Shown one piece after another: positions 1 through 5,407 of a stretch of 8,484 nucleotides of DNA (position 1 is its first letter; each line of letters begins with the position of its first letter). Under the pieces are notes generated by a model. The model searched no databases. It had not been told where the DNA came from and was given only the letters and a program-made list of their open reading frames with translations. The position numbers and the translations under genes were made by a program. The stretch is from Victivallales bacterium (GTDB lineage Bacteria > Verrucomicrobiota > Lentisphaeria > Oligosphaerales > Oligosphaeraceae), in contig JAGCSE010000066.1 of NCBI GenBank assembly GCA_017964325.1, forward strand, positions 1-8,484, given 5' to 3'.

Positions 1-660
1 CATCCCCGCATAGTCCCGCTGCATGGTGATGTCCGTCAGGTTGTTCAGCTCCGAGAACAGCGAGACGTGGCTGAACTTGCTCACGCCGGTGATGAAGAGC
101 AGACGCTCCTGTTCGTTGCGGTCCTTGAGGACGCTGTAGAAGCCCTTGAGGCATTTCAGGATTTCGCCCACATTCTCATTGGCGATGTTGTCCAGGATGG
201 GCTTGTCGTATTCGTCCACCAGAATGACGATCTGTCCCTTTTCGGCCATTGCGTCAATGAGCTTGCCGAATGCCGAGGATGAGTCGCACCCTGACGGCAG
301 GGAAATGGAATGAGCCTTCGCGACGGCGTCCACCTTGTCCAGCAGATAGGCATCGACCTTTTCGGCCGTGTCCTTCATGGGACTATAGTCACCGAAGCGC
401 AGATGTATGATGGGGAACTGCTTCCAGTCGTACGGCTTGTCATGGATCGCGAGCCCTTTGAACAGCTCCTTCTTGCCTTGGAAGACGGCTTTCAAGGTCG
501 ATACAAGCAGCGACTTGCCGAAGCGCCGCGGGCGCGCCAGAAAATAGGATTCCCCCGGCGGGTCGATCAGACGCCACAGGTATTCCGTCTTGTCGATGTA
601 CAGATAATTAGCCGTGCGCAGCTTTTCAAAGTCATATATGCTTGTTGTCAGATTCTTCAT
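1..660 (-). CDS. AAA-ATPase-like (DUF1703) protein, 5' part only
   Basis: The frame reads without a stop from an ATG at 660 to the left edge, giving 220 residues of a longer protein. It opens MKNLTTSIYDFEKLR and continues into YLYIDKTEYLW, the typical start of the AAA-ATPase-like family whose members usually end in a PD-(D/E)XK nuclease-like DUF1703 domain; that C-terminal part lies outside the window. The phosphate-binding loop is the family variant ARPRRFGKS (about residues 42-50) rather than a textbook GxxxxGKS. A Walker B-like strand, IVILVDEYDKPILD, sits at about 144-157, and LLFITGVSKFSHVSLFSELNNLTDI follows as the usual sensor region. An in-frame ATG at 675 also exists, but 660 fits family starts better and has GGTGG just upstream. 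Such genes are often multicopy and associated with accessory DNA; their cellular role is not established. The family call is firm, the function is not. Confidence 0.88.
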   Translation of the reverse strand, partial: MKNLTTSIYDFEKLRTANYLYIDKTEYLWRLIDPPGESYFLARPRRFGKSLLVSTLKAVFQGKKELFKGLAIHDKPYDWKQFPIIHLRFGDYSPMKDTAEKVDAYLLDKVDAVAKAHSISLPSGCDSSSAFGKLIDAMAEKGQIVILVDEYDKPILDNIANENVGEILKCLKGFYSVLKDRNEQERLLFITGVSKFSHVSLFSELNNLTDITMQRDYAGM

Positions 661-686
661 TGAAGCCACCGCCATTTGTCTGGAAA

Positions 687-755
687 GGGGCTGCCGGACT
701 CCGTGGACGATGTGGGAAGCCCCCGGATGGCTCCCGCCACGGCGGCAAAGCCGCC
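687..755. other. GC-rich hairpin-forming leader
   Basis: The DNA between the ATPase gene and the fragment at 795 holds a perfect short hairpin, GGCGGC-AAA-GCCGCC at 741-755. A looser pairing joins GGGGCT (687-692) to AGCCCC (718-723) across a 25-nt loop. Neither has a T tract, so they are not intrinsic terminators. They would lie in the 5' leader of the minus-strand ATPase mRNA. Whether they do anything is unknown. Confidence 0.35.
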
Positions 756-794
756 CATGCCCAACCGCAAACCTGATTAATTTAGCATGAAAAG

Positions 795-1016
795 ATGGCT
801 TTTCCCATCATGATGCTGAGAAATCTTGATTTCTTGCTTTTCATCACACGGGAAAACGGTAAACTCGGAGACGGCGACGCTATTCTGGTCAATCTCACAG
901 GCGGCGGCGCGGAACGCGCCCATGCCGACGGCATCGCCATTCCCGCCACGCCGGATGTCGTCTTCACAAAATCGCAGGACAATCCGGACGATATCCATAA
1001 GTTACTTGCGCTCTAG
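795..1016 (+). pseudogene. C-terminal remnant of a threonine/cysteate synthase-type PLP enzyme
   Basis: An open frame of 73 residues ends in TAG at 1014-1016. From about codon 19 it reads ENGKLGDGDAILVNLTGGG and then PATPDVVFTKSQDNPDDIHKLL. A hydrophobic strand ending in N-x-TGGG near the C terminus, followed by a PDVV-like segment and a short acidic helix, is how fold-type II PLP enzymes of the threonine synthase/cysteate synthase group end. The codons in this part favour C or G in third position, like the resident genes. Before about position 860 the DNA turns AT-rich and the reading (FLLFIT) no longer fits the family, so the remainder of the enzyme, several hundred residues including the PLP lysine, is missing. 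I read it as the 3' scrap of a truncated gene. The alternative is a chance open frame; the opposite strand is also open here but looks like nothing I recognise. Confidence 0.45.
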
Positions 1017-1021
1017 ATGAA

Positions 1022-2119
1022 TCAGGGCTGATGTTCAAAATCAATTTGCGGGATGTTTTTGTTGCCATATTGATAATCCAGCAGGCCAAGATGATGCATT
1101 CGACCGACAACGAATGCAGGATGAATGCCTTCCTGTCTGCAAAATTCTTTTAAATTTTCTTGGCTATACGTCATTTGATGAAGGCGTTTTTCCGCTTTTG
1201 CGGGAACGAGGCATTCCGCTGCAAAGTCATCCGCTTCTTTTTCTTTCTTGGCATCACGTTGGGGATAGTCGATTCCCTCAATGAAAATATCACGTTTGCC
1301 ATGAAGCAGAATATGCCCGAGTTCATGAAAAAACGAGAACCAGAAAATATCATATTGCTTATGATAATCAGATATTTGCACTAGTGGTTTGTCTTTAATC
1401 CAACGTGTTGCGCCATTAGCTTTTGTGTTGGGAAGCCCTGGAGAATAAACCAAAACCATGCCTACTTCATTACAAAACCTTTTCAATACAGAAAGACAAT
1501 CAGACCTACCTTGATTGGCAAGTTCCAATATCTTTGGCAAGTATTCTTTCAATGTATCCATATTGAATGAAACGATTTCTTGTTGTCTCATGGCTTCCAA
1601 TTCTCCATGACGAAGCCATGCCGATATAGAATACGGATCAGATACGCCGTTGAGAGACAACCTGAATTCTGTGCCTAGTATTTGTTTCTGATAATAAGCT
1701 TCCCAAGATGAAGACTTTGCAAAGCCAAAAAAGTCCAAAAGTACCTCTGTTTTCTTTGCAACGGTAAGATTTCCCTTGACGGATATGTATCTTTTGGCAA
1801 CCATTGTGGCAAAAGGAAATTTCTTGCACCAGTAATAGCTTTCCTCCAACTCCCGTTCACGTTGGCATCTTGCGACATTTTCATCATATCTCGCCTGCAT
1901 TCTCAGCCACATGTGGGCAGGAATACCCAATACACTTTCAAAGAGAATTGCCATTTCCGATGTTACAGAACTTGCTTTGTTAAGAACGGCGTGAATCGTT
2001 GATTCTGGCTTTCCACATCTGACTGCAAAAGTCTTAATTGGCATGCCCAATTCTTCCAGTTTCTCCTGTAGCATGACACCAGGATGGTACGATATGGCTT
2101 TTTTTTGCCTAGTGTTCAT
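1022..2119 (-). CDS. higA: HigA-type antitoxin fused to an ImmA/IrrE metallopeptidase
   Basis: The 365-residue protein has two parts. Residues 10-85 form an XRE/HigA helix-turn-helix (PGVMLQEKLEELGM, then KTFAVRCGKPESTIHAVLNKAS) with the family's LGIPAHMWLRMQARYD tail. The C-terminal third is an ImmA/IrrE-type zinc peptidase: FFHELGHILLHG places HELGH at 265-269, and EKEADDFAAECLVP at about 293-306 supplies the probable third zinc ligand, E295. The middle (90-230) is a less conserved linker. Ordinary HigA antitoxins are about 100 residues, so this is the long fused form. By family knowledge the HTH binds the operon promoter and neutralises the toxin; the peptidase may cut a regulator or partner, but its target is not visible. 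The ATG at 2119 follows the toxin stop by 10 nt and has a strong GAGGTGG at 2130-2124 that overlaps that stop, indicating coupled translation. AT-rich composition suggests acquisition. Confidence 0.88.
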   Translation of the reverse strand: MNTRQKKAISYHPGVMLQEKLEELGMPIKTFAVRCGKPESTIHAVLNKASSVTSEMAILFESVLGIPAHMWLRMQARYDENVARCQRERELEESYYWCKKFPFATMVAKRYISVKGNLTVAKKTEVLLDFFGFAKSSSWEAYYQKQILGTEFRLSLNGVSDPYSISAWLRHGELEAMRQQEIVSFNMDTLKEYLPKILELANQGRSDCLSVLKRFCNEVGMVLVYSPGLPNTKANGATRWIKDKPLVQISDYHKQYDIFWFSFFHELGHILLHGKRDIFIEGIDYPQRDAKKEKEADDFAAECLVPAKAEKRLHQMTYSQENLKEFCRQEGIHPAFVVGRMHHLGLLDYQYGNKNIPQIDFEHQP

Positions 2120-2129
2120 AAAACCACCT

Positions 2130-2513
2130 CTATCCTTCTTTATGATAATTCACTATTTCCACCACCACGGCATCACGGATTTCATGCCAAATGTATTTTC
2201 CGTCACAATCCGTTGGTATCGGATGCGTTTGAGGAGTCACTATCAAACGGTACGGCTGATTCAAGTCAAACGCCCATTGCCCTTTGCGATTGTCAGTCAA
2301 TTCATGGAAATGTCCAGGGACATTCCGTAAATCTTCAAATGAATCTGCGTCAATCAAAGCACCAATGCGTATTAGAAATTTCTCCGCCTGGTCACAGCCG
2401 AGTTTCTTCTGCGCATATCTGTCCTTATCCGCACATTTCTGCAAAGTCAAAAAATAACCATTTATCAAAAAACAGTAAAACTTTTTTCTCCCAAGATTTT
2501 TATAACAATGCAT
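2130..2513 (-). CDS. higB: HigB-type toxin of the RelE/ParE superfamily
   Basis: The frame gives up to 127 residues. From about residue 24 it follows the HigB (plasmid-maintenance killer protein) pattern: LQKCADKDRYAQKKLG, then DQAEKFLIRIGALIDADSFEDL, PGHFHELTDNRKGQWAFDL, PYRLIVTP, and VVVEIVNYH at the end. HigB toxins are ribosome-dependent mRNA endonucleases, and the basic and aromatic residues R49, H70, R76, R89 and H124 lie in the conserved blocks. It precedes its antitoxin by 10 nt, the usual toxin-first higBA order. The start is uncertain. The ATG at 2513 lies between the -35 and -10 boxes of a good promoter, so an mRNA from that promoter would lack it. TTG at 2468 (112 residues) would then be the first in-frame candidate and gives a length nearer the family norm. 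An out-of-frame ATG at 2461 is discussed separately. The family call is secure; the N terminus is not. Confidence 0.85.
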   Translation of the reverse strand: MHCYKNLGRKKFYCFLINGYFLTLQKCADKDRYAQKKLGCDQAEKFLIRIGALIDADSFEDLRNVPGHFHELTDNRKGQWAFDLNQPYRLIVTPQTHPIPTDCDGKYIWHEIRDAVVVEIVNYHKEG

Positions 2514-2527
2514 TAACCCGCTGTCAA
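2499..2527 (-). promoter_or_regulatory. Probable sigma70 promoter of higBA
   Basis: On the minus strand TTGACA (2527-2522) and TATAAA (2504-2499) are separated by exactly 17 bp, a near-perfect sigma70 promoter. The -35 box overlaps the TGA stop of gspH. Transcription would begin near 2492-2490, right at GGGAG (2492-2488), a possible ribosome-binding site. This would let the toxin-antitoxin pair be expressed independently of the secretion operon upstream. No clear antitoxin operator palindrome was found beside it. Confidence 0.7.
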
Positions 2528-3057
2528 TCCGTAATTTCCATAATCAGCGGGGCACCCGTCATACGGTCAACGTCAAATTGGAAATGGCGGCCGGCCACGT
2601 CAAAACGCAACGCCTGGCCGGATGCCTGACCGTCGGGATAGAAATAATACTTGATATTGTCCTCGTCGTCGTAATTGTCGTCTTCGGGCTGCCATTCGAT
2701 TCTAGAAGACAGGTCGTATGAGGGCTTTGCAGAAATAAAGAAAGGCTCCCCGCCATCTTCCGTTGATTTGGACAAAACGCTGTTCGCGGGCGGAACCCAC
2801 GTCTGCGCAAGGTTCTGCCCTGCTTCTTCCACTATGAACTGATGGTCGTCCGGCATCAGCTTCAGTGAAATGGCCTTGCCAGTCGCCCTGGCGCGCATGG
2901 CCGTTTCCGTCACCGCGCCGCGTATGGACGTCAGCGCGTTCTCAACCGTCATCCGTTTGGATTCGCGGTTGATGCGCGGCATCGCAATGGTCGCTATAAG
3001 ACCGACGACCACCAGCAGCACGATGAGTTCTATCATCGTGAACTCATGTCGATTCAT
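2524..3057 (-). CDS. gspH: Type II secretion minor pseudopilin, GspH/FimT-like
   Basis: This 177-residue protein starts MNRHEFTMIELIVLLVVVG and continues to IATIAMPRI. It has a type IV prepilin signal: a short leader, F-T-M-I-E with the E at mature position 5, and a hydrophobic helix at about residues 6-27. An amphipathic helix (TVENALTSIRGAVTETAMRA, 37-56) and a beta-rich domain ending RFDVAGRHFQFDVDRMTGAPLI follow, which fits GspH. The residue before the expected cleavage point is glutamate (E5), not glycine, which is unusual. An acidic stretch (EDDNYDDEDN, 125-134) lies in the globular part. GspH would sit near the tip of the periplasmic pseudopilus. The ATG at 3057 has AAGGA five bases upstream and follows the gspG stop by 21 nt. 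It could be another minor pseudopilin; GspH fits position and size best. Confidence 0.75.
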   Translation of the reverse strand: MNRHEFTMIELIVLLVVVGLIATIAMPRINRESKRMTVENALTSIRGAVTETAMRARATGKAISLKLMPDDHQFIVEEAGQNLAQTWVPPANSVLSKSTEDGGEPFFISAKPSYDLSSRIEWQPEDDNYDDEDNIKYYFYPDGQASGQALRFDVAGRHFQFDVDRMTGAPLIMEITD

Positions 3058-3078
3058 TGTTTTCCTTGAAGAGGATGA

Positions 3079-3507
3079 TTATTGCTGTTCTTCGCCCCAG
3101 CAGGAGAGATCCTTGTTGACGCCCGTTCCGCCGGAAGTCTTGTCAGCTCCGTAACTTTGGATGTCAAAACCAAAATTATCATCAGTTGTCATATAGATGA
3201 AATCCATGTCCCATCCATCTTTCGGGAGGGATTTCATGTCCAGATAGGGGCCGTCCCATTTCTCATTGCCGTTCGTCGTCAGAAGTTCTTCCAGCCGAGT
3301 CGGATAGTCGCCGACATCCATCTTGAAATTGCGGACAGCGGTTTTCAGCGCTGACAGGTTGGATTTGGTCGTTTCGACTTTTGCCTTCTCCAAGTTGCCC
3401 ATCAGTTTCGGGACGGCCAGAGCCGCGATCATGCCGATGATGACGACCACGATCATGATTTCAATCAAGGTAAAGTTCCGTCTGCGATTCCATTTCATTG
3501 CTTTCAT
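3079..3507 (-). CDS. gspG: Type II secretion major pseudopilin GspG
   Basis: The product is 142 residues from the ATG at 3507. A longer in-frame reading to 3630 exists, but it runs into gspF, and its extra 41 residues come before the leader and lack prepilin character. The leader MKAMKWNRRRN is followed by FTLIEIMIVVVIIGMIAAL and AVPKLM, a canonical prepilin helix with glutamate at mature position 5. The helix continues through KAKVETTKSNLSALKTAVRNFKM. The C-terminal half has the GspG hallmarks: DYPTRLEELL, WDGPYLD, LPKDGWDMDFIY, and a calcium-loop-like SYGADKTSGGTGVNKDL with D122 and D133 as probable ligands. Residue -1 is asparagine instead of glycine. GspG polymerises into the periplasmic pseudopilus that drives substrates through the secretin. 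AAGGA lies 10 nt before the start, and ATG at 3498 is a second possible start. The gspF stop is 55 nt upstream. Confidence 0.9.
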   Translation of the reverse strand: MKAMKWNRRRNFTLIEIMIVVVIIGMIAALAVPKLMGNLEKAKVETTKSNLSALKTAVRNFKMDVGDYPTRLEELLTTNGNEKWDGPYLDMKSLPKDGWDMDFIYMTTDDNFGFDIQSYGADKTSGGTGVNKDLSCWGEEQQ

Positions 3508-3562
3508 GTTTCTCTTGTCCTTAAGTATTTGATTGTTAAATAAATCTATTTTTTTCAGAAAA

Positions 3563-4765
3563 TCAGCCAGCCGCGCCCTGCATATCCATGATGGCCATGA
3601 ACATGATAGTGACGACGGAACCGACGCCAAGTCCCAGAAGCACGATGATCAACGGCTCGAACAGCGACAGCAGCCGCTTGATAAGTGCTTTCAAATCCGC
3701 TTCATAGCGATCCGCAACACGCTCCAGCATGATTTCAACGGAACCCGTCTCTTCGCCAACCGCGATCATCCGCAGCATCAACTGCGGGATATACGGACTT
3801 TTGCTCAGCGCCGTCGAGAGCTTCTGGCCTTGCCGCAATTCTCCGGACAAACCGACAATCGACTTGCTGATGGCCTGATTCTGCACGACGCGGTTCGCAA
3901 TCGCCACTGTGTTCAGCAGATGGACGCCGCTCCGCATCAGAATCGCCATCGTCCTGCAAAGACGGGAGATATTAGAATAGAGAACCAAATTTTTCGCCAT
4001 CGGAATGCGCAGCACCATTTTGTCGTAAAACTGGCGGATTTTGCCGTTTTCATCTCGTAACGAATAGATACAATAGCCGATAATTCCTATAAATATGAAG
4101 ACCGTCCACCAATAGGAACGTAAAATACTCGACATGGCCATCAGCAAATCCGTTGATGACGACTTGATGCCAGCTCCCGCCAGCGCCGTCGCGAATTTCG
4201 GGACGATGACGCCCATGACAATGCTCAACAGGATGATGCCTGTTGCGCAGATGAACGCGGGATAAATCGATGATGAAATGATAAATCCTTTTAATTCACG
4301 GCTTTCCAGAAGGAAATTGCGCAACTCGCCCATGACCTGCGGCAAGGCTCCCGCTTCTTCACCCGCCTCCACGATGCCTGCATACAACTGCGGAAACGCC
4401 CTGCCACGCTCGCGGATCAAGTCCGAAAGCTTGCGGCCTTCGTGCAGACCACGGCGCAAATCCGTCACCGTCTGCTGAAGCACAGGGTTCTCCTGCGCCT
4501 CGCCGACGATGCCCAAAGCCTTCTCCAATGGGATGTTAGCTTCAAGCAACGGAACTAGTCGGTCCGTAAACTCAACGACATCCAGTTTTGGCCCGAACAG
4601 CTTTCCGTTGCTCTGTACCGTCTTCGACCCTTCCCCGAGAAATTCCAGAGGCATCAGGCCACGGCGCTGTACACGGCGCGTCGCGTCCGTCTGCGAATCG
4701 CCTTCTATCAGCAGCTCGCTGATGCTGCCTGATGCATCACTGACTTTGAACTTGAATAATGGCAT
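3563..4765 (-). CDS. gspF: Type II secretion inner-membrane platform protein GspF
   Basis: This 400-residue protein has the usual GspF length and start (MPLFKFKVSDASGS). It contains two T2SSF repeats at about 63-188 and 266-388, each with a G-E-E-x-G motif (EAGEEAGALP at 133-142, AVGEETGSVE at 335-344). Predicted membrane segments are about 168-190, 219-236 and 369-392. GspF anchors the assembly platform and couples the GspE ATPase to pseudopilus growth. The Q-R-R-G-L-M-P-L segment at 33-40 matches the cytoplasmic N-terminal domain. The start at 4765 lies 12 nt after the stop of the DUF6941-like gene, and gspG follows, so it is an internal gene of one minus-strand operon. No gspE, gspD or prepilin peptidase gene is in view, so those would have to be elsewhere. 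Confidence 0.93.
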   Translation of the reverse strand: MPLFKFKVSDASGSISELLIEGDSQTDATRRVQRRGLMPLEFLGEGSKTVQSNGKLFGPKLDVVEFTDRLVPLLEANIPLEKALGIVGEAQENPVLQQTVTDLRRGLHEGRKLSDLIRERGRAFPQLYAGIVEAGEEAGALPQVMGELRNFLLESRELKGFIISSSIYPAFICATGIILLSIVMGVIVPKFATALAGAGIKSSSTDLLMAMSSILRSYWWTVFIFIGIIGYCIYSLRDENGKIRQFYDKMVLRIPMAKNLVLYSNISRLCRTMAILMRSGVHLLNTVAIANRVVQNQAISKSIVGLSGELRQGQKLSTALSKSPYIPQLMLRMIAVGEETGSVEIMLERVADRYEADLKALIKRLLSLFEPLIIVLLGLGVGSVVTIMFMAIMDMQGAAG

Positions 4766-4777
4766 ATCTTGCTAATA

Positions 4778-5212
4778 CTAATTTTCTTGCTTCTGGTCTG
4801 GATTTTCCTGCGAGGCTGGCTTTTTGAGCGACACCATCAGCGGGCGAATCAATTCGGGAACACCGTCGATGATTACTTTGATTTCATACTTGCCTGGAAG
4901 TTTGAACACGATGTTCTTGAGATTGAAGGTCATATCCACAACTTGAAATGGATTCTCGAAATTGAGCGTAAAGTTTTTCCTGAAAACAGGTTCCTGCAGT
5001 TCTGGATGCTCACAGATAAGTTCACAGGGATACGAACCTTGCCCGCCTGTCACGGACACCAACACCATCATCGACGAATGGATGCACGGTAATTTTGGGG
5101 CATGAATCTGGCTGAACAGCCCGATCAAAGATCGCTTTCCTGTAATGACATCTTGGATGATCGTGTCGCAAAGCAACAACGACAAGCCCATGGGTATTTC
5201 TGACGTTTTCAT
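4778..5212 (-). CDS. DUF6941-like small protein, first gene of the secretion operon
   Basis: The 144-residue product has no signal peptide or membrane segment. It reads LLLCDTIIQDVITGKRSLIGLFSQI (12-36), then HAPKLPCIHSSMMVLVSVTGGQGSY, FNLKNIVFKLPGKYEIKVIIDG (96-117) and a charged tail. The blocks C-D-x-x-I-Q-D-x-x-T-G-K-x-S-L-I-G-L-F and N-L-K-N-I-V-F-x-x-P-G-x-Y match the DUF6941 family as I remember it: small, probably beta-sandwich proteins of unknown function. The ATG at 5212 has AGGTGA five bases upstream and the stop lies 12 nt before gspF, so it is most likely co-transcribed with gspFGH. That placement suggests a link to the secretion machine, but nothing in the sequence shows what it does. 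Confidence 0.7.
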   Translation of the reverse strand: MKTSEIPMGLSLLLCDTIIQDVITGKRSLIGLFSQIHAPKLPCIHSSMMVLVSVTGGQGSYPCELICEHPELQEPVFRKNFTLNFENPFQVVDMTFNLKNIVFKLPGKYEIKVIIDGVPELIRPLMVSLKKPASQENPDQKQEN

Positions 5213-5295
5213 TTTCTCACCTTTTTGTTAAATAAACGTTACTCCGCAAGGTTTATTGCCTGTCCATCCCAAAAAACGTTCAACCTTACATGATA

Positions 5296-5363
5296 AATAT
5301 AGCCTGTTTTACGAGATTTAAAAACAGGTCATGACAGGAAAAACGCAAATGGACGGCTATATT
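5296..5363. promoter_or_regulatory. Divergent control region with nested inverted repeats
   Basis: Three symmetric elements lie between the two divergent genes. AATATAGCC (5296-5304) and GGCTATATT (5355-5363) form a perfect 9-bp inverted pair, so the same GGCTATATT points outward toward each gene and could serve as an extended -10 region on both strands. Inside it CCTGTTTT (5303-5310) and AAAACAGG (5321-5328) form an 8-bp inverted repeat with a 10-nt spacer, lying where the leftward -10/-35 spacer would be. GTCATGAC (5328-5335) is an 8-bp palindrome. No good -35 box matches either side, so a repressor or activator site is plausible. All assignments here are inference. Confidence 0.4.
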
Positions 5364-5407
5364 ACATAAAATAATAGAGATTTAGGCATTTCAATTAAGA
5401 TAGCGTC

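Noticed and set aside
310..663. 117-residue plus-strand frame
   Set aside because: Antisense to the AAA-ATPase-like gene, where the phosphate-binding loop and Walker B strand are read on the minus strand.
777..998. 73-residue minus-strand frame opposite the PLP-enzyme remnant
   Set aside because: No family resemblance; the plus strand gives a recognisable TGGG-containing C terminus and matching codon bias.
2084..2629. 181-residue open frame on the plus strand
   Set aside because: Covers higB and the ends of its neighbours in antisense; no domain, no ribosome-binding site.
3508..3630. 41-residue N-terminal extension of GspG
   Set aside because: It overlaps gspF and would place non-prepilin sequence ahead of the leader; ATG 3507 gives a normal short prepilin leader.
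3533..4060. 175-residue plus-strand frame rich in H, Q, R and D
   Set aside because: Antisense to gspF, which has intact family motifs throughout.
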